From positions 1,751,761 through 1,815,760 of the forward strand of contig NZ_HG428741.1 in NCBI RefSeq assembly GCF_000380245.2: a DNA stretch of 64,000 bases, in the 5' to 3' direction. A program made the position numbers and the translations under genes. This document shows positions 44,395-53,185 of the stretch, piece by piece. The notes below the pieces were generated by a model. That model saw nothing but the letters and a program-made list of their open reading frames with translations, did not search any database and was not told where the DNA came from. The DNA is from Bacillus massiliigorillae (GTDB lineage: Bacteria; Bacillota; Bacilli; Bacillales; DSM-1321). Every line of letters starts with the position of its first letter. Position 1 is the first letter of the stretch.

Positions 44395-44877
44395 CTATTG
44401 TTTTTGCTTTAATTTAAAAGGAAACCAAATGAATTGAAGAAAAACGGCAATCATTACGCCAATAAGAGTATCTTTCATACGATCTAAAGCATAATGTTCT
44501 GTTTGTTTCTCGAATACAAATACTAATAAGATAGTTATTACAACCTGATGCAAAGTGCCTTGGTCTAATTTTAACCATTTTGAAATATAGCCTCCTAAAA
44601 GTATCAACAACCCTAAATTCCATCCGTTTATATTTAAGTGGCTGGCAATTATAACAATTATAGGAATACCTATAACTGTACCAATTATACGCTGAATCCC
44701 TATCGAAATGGTTTTATCCATCGTTGCCTGAATACATATAATGACAGACAAAGGAGCCAAGTAAGGATGTTCAGAACCGAAGAGTCGTGATAATTCCCAT
44801 GATAAAGCGGAACCTATTGATATTTTCCAAATTAGGCTAGACATTGTTTCATTCTGAGATAGTATATTTTTAATCAT
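44395..44877 (-). CDS. FUSC/ArAE-like membrane protein
   Basis: 160 residues with about five transmembrane helices and no soluble C-terminal domain. LIWKISIGSALSWELSRLFG and ICIQATMDKTISIGIQRIIG match the membrane half of aromatic acid exporter (FUSC_2-like) proteins. Longer family members add a cytoplasmic domain, so this is a short form. The start follows GCGAGGT at seven bases. It is convergent with moaA. It may export an organic acid, though nothing in the sequence shows the substrate. Confidence 0.7.
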   Translation of the reverse strand: MIKNILSQNETMSSLIWKISIGSALSWELSRLFGSEHPYLAPLSVIICIQATMDKTISIGIQRIIGTVIGIPIIVIIASHLNINGWNLGLLILLGGYISKWLKLDQGTLHQVVITILLVFVFEKQTEHYALDRMKDTLIGVMIAVFLQFIWFPFKLKQKQ

Positions 44878-45020
44878 AGTTAACCTCGCTTCTTTTTTAT
44901 TGTTCTTCTCATGAATGGAATTATGTATGTAATTATCGAAGAAGTTACAATAACTAATTGAAATTAAGTTAGATTAAATTTCACCTAGTAGATGAATAAA
45001 AAGTGTTTGTATTAATGGAA

Positions 45021-45047
45021 GTCAACGAGCAATCGTTGGCTTTTTTC
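45021..45047 (+). terminator. Rho-independent terminator before the puc operon
   Basis: GTCAACGA and TCGTTGGC pair (one G:U) around GCAA, then TTTTTT. It is oriented with the plus strand and may end read-through from moaA. Confidence 0.75.
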
Positions 45048-45146
45048 TATGAACTAAAAGATTGTTAAAAAAATTATCAATTCTAGGAAGTGGTCGACCA
45101 TGAATATAAATAAGTAAAGGACTTCTGTTTAAAATGGGGTGTTGGC

Positions 45147-46130
45147 ATGGAGGATATTTACCGAATATTAGATGTGATTGAAGATCCGAAGAAAAAAGTA
45201 TTAGCCACCATTATTCATGTTGAAGGCTCGGCCTATAAAAAAGAAGGTTCTTCGATGCTATTTTTTGAAGATGAGAAACAAATAGGCATGTTAAGTGCTG
45301 GCTGCTTAGAAATAGATTTGGCAATTCAAGCGCAGGAGGTTTTGCAAAAACAAATGGTCATTTCTCTACAGTATGATATGAGCGAGGAAACCGACTTAGC
45401 ATGGGGTCAAGGGGCTGGCTGTAATGGAAAGATTAATATTTTGCTTGAGCCAGTCACTGAACAACTTCATGAAGATTTGATTTTAGTAAAGAAATTGTTA
45501 GCTTCCAATAAAACTGTATCAGTGTTGAAAAAATATGAAAGTGGTGAATATTTGTTTATTCCCATGGATGGTGAACCATTCGGACGTTGGTCAGGACAAA
45601 TTCCTGACATAGATTATAGTATGAAAAGCGGAGTAATGGGAGCTCATCCGATTTTCCAACATACCTATCAGCCGAAACCACGTTTAATCGTATTTGGTGC
45701 AGGACCTGATGCTATACCGCTTGTTTCTCTTGCAGCTGAAACAGGATTTTCTGTATCAGTTTATGATTGGCGTGAAGAGCTCTGTCAGAAAAAGAATTTT
45801 CCAGTAGCAAATCAGCTTTTTGTCGGTTCCCCAGCGGATTATATGAAAAACATTTCGTTTTCTTACAATGATTTTGTTTTAATTATGACACATCATTTTC
45901 AACATGATCAAAAGATTCTCTTGTCATTAATTAATAAAAGGATTTGTTACTTAGGAGTATTAGGACCAAAAGAAAGAACAAAACGGCTTCTAATGCAAGA
46001 AACCATTCCAAATTGGATACATTCTCCAGTGGGCAAGTCGATAGGAGCAAAAGGTCCTGTCGAAATTGCTATTAGCGTGGTCGCTGAAATGATTGAAGTG
46101 TGGAGAAAAAGCCTGCTTGTGAAAGAGTGA
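45147..46130 (+). CDS. pucA: XdhC/PucA family xanthine dehydrogenase accessory protein
   Basis: 327 residues. XdhC proteins bind the molybdenum cofactor and help insert the sulfurated form into xanthine dehydrogenase. The N-terminal XdhC domain has HVEGSAYKKEGSSMLF and SAGCLEIDLA. The C-terminal Rossmann domain has LIVFGAGPDAIPLVSLA, and the end has SIGAKGPVEIAISVVAEMIE. It is first in a five-gene operon, behind AATGGGGTG. The next start follows after seven bases. Confidence 0.9.
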   Translation: MEDIYRILDVIEDPKKKVLATIIHVEGSAYKKEGSSMLFFEDEKQIGMLSAGCLEIDLAIQAQEVLQKQMVISLQYDMSEETDLAWGQGAGCNGKINILLEPVTEQLHEDLILVKKLLASNKTVSVLKKYESGEYLFIPMDGEPFGRWSGQIPDIDYSMKSGVMGAHPIFQHTYQPKPRLIVFGAGPDAIPLVSLAAETGFSVSVYDWREELCQKKNFPVANQLFVGSPADYMKNISFSYNDFVLIMTHHFQHDQKILLSLINKRICYLGVLGPKERTKRLLMQETIPNWIHSPVGKSIGAKGPVEIAISVVAEMIEVWRKSLLVKE

Positions 46131-46137
46131 TGTAATT

Positions 46138-46764
46138 ATGGATCAAAACGGACTAGTGAACGGACTAGTGGGTATTTACCTTGCAGCAGGAAAAAGTAGC
46201 AGAATGGGCAGAGCTAAGCTTAATTTACCAGTTGGTAATCAATATTTGGGAAGTATGGCTTTCCATGCGGCACTGGAATCAAAACTTAGTACCATTATCG
46301 TTGTTACTCGAAAGGGAGAGTCACTTCAGTGGTTGACTCCTTTTTTAAATAAAAAAGGTTGGATTTGTTTGGAATGTTCGCAAGTAGATCGAGGCCAAAG
46401 TGCTTCTCTTAAAGCAGGTGTAAGGCTGGCAGAGGAAATCGGTGCAGCAGGTGTGGTTGTTTTGCTTGCAGATCAGCCCTTTGTGACAAGCGGAATGATT
46501 AATCGACTAGTTGATGATTTTCAATCATCGCACAATGTATCTTATATTTCTTATTCTAACAATGGAATTTTAAAGCCACCTGCCCTATTTACGAGACGTC
46601 TATTTCACATGTTAATGAAATTAACTGGTGATCAAGGAGCGCGAGCTATTATACGCGGAGAAATGAGGGAACAAGGAAAACAAATTGAGATTGCAGATGA
46701 TCTTCCTTTTTTGGATATCGATACAGAGGAAGAATACCATTTTCTTTTAAAGAAGCTTCAATGA
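46138..46764 (+). CDS. pucB: MobA/MocA-like cofactor nucleotidyltransferase (PucB)
   Basis: 208 residues. The nucleotidyltransferase signature LAAGKSSRMGRAKLNLP is near residue 17, and LLADQPFV is the metal-binding Asp region. MocA-type enzymes attach CMP to the molybdenum cofactor, which xanthine dehydrogenases use. It lies 7 bp after pucA. A 120-bp gap precedes pucD. Confidence 0.9.
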   Translation: MDQNGLVNGLVGIYLAAGKSSRMGRAKLNLPVGNQYLGSMAFHAALESKLSTIIVVTRKGESLQWLTPFLNKKGWICLECSQVDRGQSASLKAGVRLAEEIGAAGVVVLLADQPFVTSGMINRLVDDFQSSHNVSYISYSNNGILKPPALFTRRLFHMLMKLTGDQGARAIIRGEMREQGKQIEIADDLPFLDIDTEEEYHFLLKKLQ

Positions 46765-46888
46765 AGTAAAATCTACATTTTAGTAATTAACCTTTAAAAC
46801 TGTTTATGAACATAAGGAATATCCGCGAGTATTGGAATAGATCTTCAAATCCTAATAAATAACTATGAAAAAATAAGGAGGGATGGTT

Positions 46889-49207
46889 TTGGAGGTGATT
46901 GGTAAAAGTGTCATTCGTAAAGAGGCACAGGATAAAGTGACAGGAAGAGCGAGATACACTCACGATTATCACTCGGTCACGATGCTCTCAGGAAAAGTGG
47001 TCATAAGCCCTTATGGACATGCTAAAATTGTTAAAATCGACACAGCTGAGGCGAAGAAAATGCCTGGGGTTAGAGCGATTCTCACTGGAGGACAGTTTCC
47101 GCTAATCGGTGAGGACATTCGTGACAGACCGCCGCTCGCTGTTGATAAGGTACGCTACCATGGAGAAGCCGTTGCCCTTGTTGTTGCTGATACACCAGGC
47201 CAAGCAGCAAAAGCTGCTGACAGGATAATGGTCGATTATGAATTGCTACCGGTAGTTAATTCTCCGACACAAGCTTTTCAAAAGGACGCACCATTAGTGC
47301 ATGAACGCTTAAATGAATATAAAAAAAAAGAAGATGCCTATCCGGTCCCAGGAACAAATATTGCCACACATATAAAAATCCGTAAAGGCAACATGGAAAA
47401 TGGCTGGGCTGAAAGTGAAATGACAGTAGAAGCAGACTTTTCATTCGCTCCATCTGACCATGTCGCAATGGAGACTAGATGTTCCATTGCTGAGATTTCG
47501 CCTGATAGAAACATAAAAATCATAACATCATCACAAGCGCCGTTTATGGTCAAACAGTTAATCGCGAGTTATTTTAATGAGGATATTGGTAAAATTATTG
47601 TTGAAACGCCTCTAGTTGGTGGTGCGTTTGGAGGAAAGGCATCTGTGCAGCTCGAAATACTCGCCTATTTAGGTTCGAAAGCAGTGGGTGGGTTGCCAGT
47701 AAAAATATTAAATACTAGAGAAGAAGATATTCTAATGTCTCCTTGCCATATTGGCTTGGATGCAAAAATAAAATTTGGTGCTGACAACTTTGGGAAAATC
47801 AAAGCAGCTGAGATTCGCTATTTATGGGATGGCGGGGCATATTCGGATAAAGCTATTGATTTGACGAGAGCTGGTGCAGTTGACTGCACTGGTCCCTACA
47901 ATATTGAAAATGTATGGTGTGATTCGTACTGTATGTACACGAATCATCCTTATTCTGCACCATATCGCGGTTTTAGTCATTCAGAACTTTCATTTGCTAT
48001 CGAAAGAACCATGGATTTACTAGCACAAAAATTACAGATTGATCCCCTTAAGCTGCGCTATCGAAATGCTATTAAGCCAGGAAATACAACGCCAACGAGG
48101 GTGCTTTTGAATAAAAGTAATGTTGGTAACTTGCAAAAGTGTATTGTGAGATTAAGAGAATTAATTAGTTGGGACGAGGGACAAATCAAGAAGATTAATG
48201 ACCGTTTTGTAAGGGTGAAAGGAATTAGCTGTAGCTGGAAAACGTCAACGATTGATCCTAATGCCACCTCAGGTGTGATTTTAACTTTTAATCTGGATGG
48301 AAGTATAAATTTAATGTCAGGTGTCATTGAAATTGGAACAGGGACAAAAACCATCCTTGCCCAGATTCTTGCGGAAAGGCTGCAAATAGATGTGGACAAA
48401 ATTCATGTCAGGATGGAGATTGATACGCAAACAACACCTGAACATTGGAAGACTGTTGCAAGTAGAGGAGTCTACATGGCGGGTAGAGCCCTACTAGAAG
48501 CTGCAGACGATATCATCAATCAACTAAAAGAAATTGCCTCAACAGTACTAAGGGTGCCAAAAGAAGATCTTGAAGTGGCCCATAGTCGGGTTTTTTTGCG
48601 TGACAACCCCTTCACAGGTCTTCATTTTAAAGATATATGCTATGGATATCAATATCCGAATGGTAACTCAATTGGTGGCCAAATCATCGGCAAAGGAAAT
48701 TTCATTTTACGACATTTGACTCATTTGGATCCTGAGACAGGAGCTGGGAGGCCTGGACCAGAATGGACGGTTGCCGCGTACGGGGTTGAAGTGGAATTTG
48801 ATCGACGAGATTATACGTATCGATTAGTCAAGGCGGCTACGGTTGTTGATATTGGTACTGTATTAAATCAAAAAGCCGCGTTGGGACAAGTGATGGGTGC
48901 AATGAGTATGGGATTAGCGTTTGCCGGACGAGAAACATTTTATTTCGATGAGTTCGGTCGGGTTTTGAATCCTCAACTCCGTACTTATCGACCTCTTCAT
49001 TATGGTGAAAATCCTGAGTATCTTGTTGATTTTGTTCTTACTCCTGACCTTCAAGCACCATACGGGGCACGTGGGGTGGGAGAGCACGGATTGCTTGGAA
49101 TGCCAGGTGCACTAGGGAATGCACTGTCTGTTGCTGCTGATGTATCGCTTCATCATTTACCTCTAATTCCAGAATTAATATGGAAAACAAAGGAGGGTAA
49201 AAGGTAA
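46889..49207 (+). CDS. pucD: Xanthine dehydrogenase molybdenum-binding subunit (PucD)
   Basis: 772 residues from the TTG at 46889, seven bases after AAGGAGG. An ATG at 46883 is only one base from that site. The N-terminal a/b hammerhead domain precedes the cofactor-binding half. Signatures include VGGAFGGKASVQLE, APYRGFSHSELSFAIERTMD and ARGVGEHGLLGMPGA, with the catalytic Glu of GVGE. The CO dehydrogenase active-site loop AYRCSFR is absent. It hydroxylates hypoxanthine and xanthine, or a related purine or heterocycle, passing electrons to the PucE and PucC subunits encoded next. Confidence 0.9.
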   Translation: MEVIGKSVIRKEAQDKVTGRARYTHDYHSVTMLSGKVVISPYGHAKIVKIDTAEAKKMPGVRAILTGGQFPLIGEDIRDRPPLAVDKVRYHGEAVALVVADTPGQAAKAADRIMVDYELLPVVNSPTQAFQKDAPLVHERLNEYKKKEDAYPVPGTNIATHIKIRKGNMENGWAESEMTVEADFSFAPSDHVAMETRCSIAEISPDRNIKIITSSQAPFMVKQLIASYFNEDIGKIIVETPLVGGAFGGKASVQLEILAYLGSKAVGGLPVKILNTREEDILMSPCHIGLDAKIKFGADNFGKIKAAEIRYLWDGGAYSDKAIDLTRAGAVDCTGPYNIENVWCDSYCMYTNHPYSAPYRGFSHSELSFAIERTMDLLAQKLQIDPLKLRYRNAIKPGNTTPTRVLLNKSNVGNLQKCIVRLRELISWDEGQIKKINDRFVRVKGISCSWKTSTIDPNATSGVILTFNLDGSINLMSGVIEIGTGTKTILAQILAERLQIDVDKIHVRMEIDTQTTPEHWKTVASRGVYMAGRALLEAADDIINQLKEIASTVLRVPKEDLEVAHSRVFLRDNPFTGLHFKDICYGYQYPNGNSIGGQIIGKGNFILRHLTHLDPETGAGRPGPEWTVAAYGVEVEFDRRDYTYRLVKAATVVDIGTVLNQKAALGQVMGAMSMGLAFAGRETFYFDEFGRVLNPQLRTYRPLHYGENPEYLVDFVLTPDLQAPYGARGVGEHGLLGMPGALGNALSVAADVSLHHLPLIPELIWKTKEGKR

Positions 49208-50058
49208 TGCTTGCTTTTGATTTTGATTATTTTAAGCCAGCTACATTGAAAGAAGCGGTGAATCTTTATCAAGCTATGGATATGAATGGGAAAAAGCCGA
49301 TGTTTATTTCGGGTGGGACGGAATTAATCACCCTTGGAAGAATCAATCTTGCTTTTACTGAAGCAGTTATTGATTTGAAAGACATTGCCGAAAGTAAAGT
49401 CATGCAGTTTGATGGGGATTTTGTTGTTTTAGGAAGCACTTTAAGTCTTACAAAAATTGAAGAAGCAAATCGTTTTCCATTATTAACAGAAACGGCGAGA
49501 GGCGTGGCCGATCACACTTCCCGCGGGAAAATTACGCTTGGTGGCAATATATGTGCGCAAATTTTTTACAGAGAGACTGTACTACCATTTTTATTAGCAG
49601 AAAGCCAAGTGGTTATTGCCGGTCCTAAAGGTATAAAAGTGGTACCGATAAATGATATTTTTCAAGAAACGCTTCAACTAAAAAATAGCGAGTTCCTCGT
49701 TCAATTAGTAACGAATAAGAGATATATTGATGCCCCTTTTGTCAGCATAAAACACCGCCAGCAATGGGACACTGGTTATCCGTTAATCACGATTGCAGCT
49801 TTAAAAATAGGTGAAGAAGTGCGTGTTGCTTTGAGCGGTCTATGTCCATTTCCATTCAGATCCAAGAAAATGGAGGCTTCTTTAAATAATCAGGAATGGC
49901 CAATTGAAGATAGGATTGATGGTGCTTTAGCAGCATTACCAAGTCCAATCTTAAATGATGTGGAAGGGTCTTCTGAATATAGGCTGTTTGTGTTGCGGAA
50001 TTTATTACATGATGTCTTAGAGCGTTTGATGCCACAAGAGTTTGACACTTTTTATTAG
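49207..50058 (+). CDS. pucC: Xanthine dehydrogenase FAD-binding subunit (PucC)
   Basis: 283 residues. The FAD_binding_5 domain opens with DFDYFKPATLKEAVNLYQ and has FISGGTELI and GKITLGGNICAQ, which hold the flavin. The CO_deh_flav_C domain follows. Start and preceding stop overlap by one base (TAATG), so it is coupled to pucD. Electrons reach NAD through this subunit. Confidence 0.9.
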   Translation: MLAFDFDYFKPATLKEAVNLYQAMDMNGKKPMFISGGTELITLGRINLAFTEAVIDLKDIAESKVMQFDGDFVVLGSTLSLTKIEEANRFPLLTETARGVADHTSRGKITLGGNICAQIFYRETVLPFLLAESQVVIAGPKGIKVVPINDIFQETLQLKNSEFLVQLVTNKRYIDAPFVSIKHRQQWDTGYPLITIAALKIGEEVRVALSGLCPFPFRSKKMEASLNNQEWPIEDRIDGALAALPSPILNDVEGSSEYRLFVLRNLLHDVLERLMPQEFDTFY

Positions 50059-50094
50059 ACTAGCGAACTCGTTTGAAGAAAGGGTGCCATAAGC

Positions 50095-50556
50095 ATGAAA
50101 TCCCATACGATTGTTTTAAATATAAATGGTGATATTCGCACAGTGATAGTCAGGTCGGCAGATACACTTCTATATGTAATAAGAGGAAAGCTTGGTTTAA
50201 CAGGGGCAAAACCGGGTTGTTTAAACGGTGACTGTGGGGCATGTACGGTGAATGTTGATGGCTGGCCAATGAAATCGTGTTTGATGCTTGCAGTCGAAGC
50301 CGTTGAAAAAAATATTACGACCATTGAGGGGTTGAAGAACACAGATATTCAGCAGGCGTTTGTTAAAAACTTCGCGTTTCAGTGTGGTTACTGTACTCCT
50401 GGTTTTATTATGAATTGTCATTCGCTTATCGAGCAGCATCCAAATGCTGATGATAAAACAATTAAAGAATGGCTTGGTTCGAATATTTGCCGCTGTACAG
50501 GGTACGCCGAAATCGAAACAGCAGTTAAATCCGTACTAAAAAACAATGAGCAATGA
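50095..50556 (+). CDS. pucE: Xanthine dehydrogenase 2Fe-2S subunit (PucE)
   Basis: 153 residues. The plant-type cluster uses Cys42, 47, 50 and 62 (GCLNGDCGAC, KSC). The second cluster uses Cys97, 100, 132 and 134 (QCGYC, CRC). Both are intact. It starts 37 bp after pucC, behind AGAAAGGGTG. Gene order A-B-D-C-E differs from the A-B-C-D-E of B. subtilis. No clear terminator follows. Confidence 0.92.
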   Translation: MKSHTIVLNINGDIRTVIVRSADTLLYVIRGKLGLTGAKPGCLNGDCGACTVNVDGWPMKSCLMLAVEAVEKNITTIEGLKNTDIQQAFVKNFAFQCGYCTPGFIMNCHSLIEQHPNADDKTIKEWLGSNICRCTGYAEIETAVKSVLKNNEQ

Positions 50557-50715
50557 TTGATATCCAGAAGTAAATCTCAGGATGAGCGTATCGGTCTTCA
50601 TGTTAAATTACAAATATAAATAAACTAGGTGTTTTAATCTAATAAAATTCATATATACAAATACGGTGATAAAATAATGTGATAATTCTAAATCCCCCAG
50701 ATTATCCGAAATATG

Positions 50716-50798
50716 AAAGGAGGAAATTATTAATTGAATAGTCCAATTTAATATCTCCATGATAAATCAAATTCTATTGAAATATTGGGGGATATATA
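50716..50798 (+). promoter_or_regulatory. Putative translational attenuator: leader peptide and RBS-sequestering hairpin
   Basis: AAAGGAGG (50716-50723) precedes TTG at 50734, opening a five-codon frame MNSPI that stops at 50751. The next bases ATATCTCC (50751-50758) are complementary to GGGGATAT (50788-50795, one G:U), which is the ribosome site of the MFS gene starting at 50799. A ribosome held on the leader would cover the 5' arm and free the second ribosome site, as in inducible antibiotic-resistance genes. Confidence 0.5.
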
Positions 50799-52004
50799 AT
50801 GAAATTGAATAGAGATTTTTCTTTATTACTATGGGGTCAGTCACTTGCTAATATAGGTGATGTATTATATATAGTCAGTATTATAAGTACTATTTTTGTT
50901 TTAACAGGTTCTGCAACTGCATCAGCTTTCGTTCCCTTTACAATTGCTTCTTCAATGTTTATTTCTAGCCTAATTACACCTCTTTTGATTGGAAAAGTAA
51001 ATTTAAAATGGTTAATGGCTTGGTCTCAAATTGGAAAAACAATTTTACTTGTTATTCTAGGTTTTTTGTTAATTGGCATTACAGTATCTAACTATTATCT
51101 AATCTTTTTTATTTTAGGGTTAATTGCCTTTCTTGATGGCTGTGCAAATCCAATAAGACAGGCATTGATTCCGTACTATGTTAAGCCAAAATATTTAATA
51201 AAAGCTAATGGAATTGCTGAAACTGTTACACAAATTATTCAATCTGTAATGTGGTTCGTAGGTAGTTTGTTTTTAATTATTTTAAGTTCGCAACAACTCA
51301 TTTGGTTTGTTGGATGTTTGTTTGTTGTATCAAGTATGTTGTTATGTCTTTTAGAAAATGTAAGTCATCAAATGACTGAGCCTAAGGGCAAGCTAGAACA
51401 GATCAAAGAAGGGTGGAAAACTTTATCTAACACTCCCGTATTGAGAAGGATTGCTTGTATAGAATTTTTCGATACCATTGCAGGAACGGTATGGATTGCA
51501 GCTGTTTTACTTGTTTTTGTCAGCGATGCTTTAAACGTTGATGAAAAATGGTGGGGATTTATCAATGGCACTTTCTTTTTGGGTTTGATTTTAGGAAGCA
51601 TCTATTGTATAAAATATTCTTCTTTTATTGAAAAGAAATTAAGTACCTTTATTTTTAATGGCTCAATTGTTAGCAGTCTAGTTTCAATATTGTTTAGTTT
51701 GAATAGTATTCCTATTGTGGCTTTATTTTTGTCTCTTTGTATAGGATTTTTTGGACAAATAAAAAACATTCCACAACAAACAATTATACAAACTAGTGTA
51801 ACAAAAGAACACTTGGCAACTGTTTATATCTCATTAGGTACTATTGGAACGGGTATTTTTGGTGTTGGTTCTCTTGTTATGGGACTATTAGCAGATTTGT
51901 TAGGAATTAGAATTGTATTCGCTATTTCAGGGCTAATGCTTGCAATTGTAAGTACAATTATTTATAAAAATAAGCAATTGTTTGTTAGAAATGTTACAGA
52001 ATAA
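50799..52004 (+). CDS. MFS efflux-type transporter
   Basis: 401 residues, about 12 transmembrane helices. The opening LLLWGQSLANIGDVLYIVSI and the middle DGCANPIRQALIPYYVKPKY resemble the MFS_3 group that includes macrolide-efflux (Mef-like) proteins. It should exchange protons for a drug-like or other small substrate, but the substrate cannot be read from the sequence. The leader appears able to hide its ribosome site in a hairpin. It is monocistronic and stands between the puc operon and a region of damaged genes. Confidence 0.82.
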   Translation: MKLNRDFSLLLWGQSLANIGDVLYIVSIISTIFVLTGSATASAFVPFTIASSMFISSLITPLLIGKVNLKWLMAWSQIGKTILLVILGFLLIGITVSNYYLIFFILGLIAFLDGCANPIRQALIPYYVKPKYLIKANGIAETVTQIIQSVMWFVGSLFLIILSSQQLIWFVGCLFVVSSMLLCLLENVSHQMTEPKGKLEQIKEGWKTLSNTPVLRRIACIEFFDTIAGTVWIAAVLLVFVSDALNVDEKWWGFINGTFFLGLILGSIYCIKYSSFIEKKLSTFIFNGSIVSSLVSILFSLNSIPIVALFLSLCIGFFGQIKNIPQQTIIQTSVTKEHLATVYISLGTIGTGIFGVGSLVMGLLADLLGIRIVFAISGLMLAIVSTIIYKNKQLFVRNVTE

Positions 52005-52020
52005 TAAATATAGAAAGGAA

Positions 52021-52045
52021 GGGCTTTGTAACCACAAAGTCCCTC
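52021..52045 (+). terminator. Probable terminator of the MFS gene
   Basis: GGGCTTTGT and ACAAAGTCCC pair around AACC, followed by a weak TCTTATTAT. Intrinsic termination is likely but the T-run is poor. Confidence 0.6.
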
Positions 52046-52105
52046 TTATTATGACTAGATCATTACAAATTATTTAAACTTTTTTAAACTAAAAGGGATC
52101 ATGAT

Positions 52106-52264
52106 ATGAACGTTAACGAATTTCAGCGATGGTTTAAAGACTATTATGAAGAGAGAGGATGGTCGAAACTAGATATTTTCATTCATATAGGATTCTTAGC
52201 AGAGGAAACTGGAGAAGTTGCTCGCGCAATAAGAGAGCTGAACATGGCTGTCTGTGTAGGTTAG
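52106..52264 (+). pseudogene. Truncated MazG-like pyrophosphohydrolase fragment
   Basis: 52 residues opening MNVNEFQRWFKDYYEERGWS and containing FLAEETGEVARAIRELN, the EExxE motif of MazG-like nucleotide pyrophosphohydrolases. Full-length members have about 100 residues and a second acidic motif, which is missing because the frame ends in unrelated sequence (MAVCVG). It has a ribosome site (AAAAGGGATC). It is probably a decaying gene, whose end was lost when the neighbouring sequence arrived. Confidence 0.65.
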
Positions 52265-52310
52265 CTCAATAAGAAATATGCTAAAATAGCTTAAAAGAGT
52301 AGGTGATTTT

Positions 52311-52376
52311 ATGAAATATAACTATTTGGTTCCTATTTCTGTACATAATATAGTGAGGAAGAAGGTATTACTGTGA
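52311..52376 (+). other. Possible 21-residue leader ORF coupled to the methyltransferase
   Basis: AGTAGGTGATTTT precedes ATG at 52311. The frame opens MKYNYLVPISVHNIVRKK and its TGA overlaps the GTG start of the next gene (GTGA). It may be a coupled leader or the remains of another gene. Confidence 0.25.
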
Positions 52377-53127
52377 AAACAACAGGAAATTTCAACGACA
52401 AAGCCGATATATATGCGAAATATCGGCCTAGTTACCCTAATGAATATATTGATTATTTGTTTACAGCTAACCAACTGAAAGAGGATCGGATTGTGGCCGA
52501 TATTGGTTCAGGTACGGGGATATTTAGCCACCAGCTGCTTGAAAGAGGTTTAAATGTTATTGGAGTCGAGCCAAATGATGAAATGAGAAAGGTGGCTGAG
52601 CAATCGTTAAAACTATATTCTCGTTTTAAATCAATAAAAGCAACTGCTGAAAATACCACTTTGAAAGGGAATAGTGTGGATTTAGTAACTGTTGCCCAGG
52701 CATTTCATTGGTTTGATAAAAAAATATTCAAAATCGAATGTCAACGGATTTTGAAACAACAGGCAAATGTTGCTCTTGTATGGAATAGCAGAGATTTAAC
52801 TAGTCCGATTATTAAAGAGAATGCAGAAATTTGCCAAAAGACCTGTTCAAATTTCAATGGATTTAGCGGTGGAATAGAGGAAACTCCAGAAGTATTCAAC
52901 AGCTTTTTTAAGGATGGAAAGTATGAATTTAAAAAGTATCAAAGTGATTTACTTTTTAATTATGATGCTTTTTTGGGAAGGAATTTATCAGCGTCCTATG
53001 CTCCGAAAAAAATGATGAAGAGTATAAAAGGTTTGTTTTTCTCCTGTCAGAGTTATTCGAAAAATACAGTAAGAATGGAAAAATTGTTCTACAAAACATA
53101 ACGCGAAGCTATCTAGGCAATGTCTAA
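52373..53127 (+). pseudogene. Class I SAM-dependent methyltransferase, frameshifted at an A7 run
   Basis: The GTG start at 52373 (AGAAGGT upstream) opens KTTGNFNDKADIYAKYRPSY. Motif I is VADIGSGTGIFSHQLLERG and the post-motif reads VGVEPNDEM, as in YafE/UbiE-like methyltransferases. The first frame ends at 53101 with an unrelated tail. In another frame the expected C-terminus (ELFEKYSKNGKIVLQNITRS, then YLGNV) runs to 53127. The switch is at the seven A residues near 53006-53012, where eight would keep the frame. The last 40 residues are therefore mistranslated unless the run is miscalled or slippage occurs. Substrate unknown. Confidence 0.78.
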
Positions 53128-53185
53128 GCAGCCGAACATAAAGATGCTGTAATTAAAGTCTCCATTTGAATTTTAGATTATCTGA

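Noticed and set aside
45091..45100. TGGTCGACCA palindrome before pucA as an operator
   Set aside because: A single 10-bp palindrome without a second copy, a promoter context or a neighbouring regulator gene is not enough evidence.
46889..50556. Form I CO dehydrogenase operon, given the CoxG-like protein at 16985
   Set aside because: The large subunit has APYRGFSHSE instead of the CO dehydrogenase loop AYRCSFR. It lies with XdhC and MocA-like genes, which fits xanthine dehydrogenase, and the CoxG-like gene is 30 kb away in another operon.
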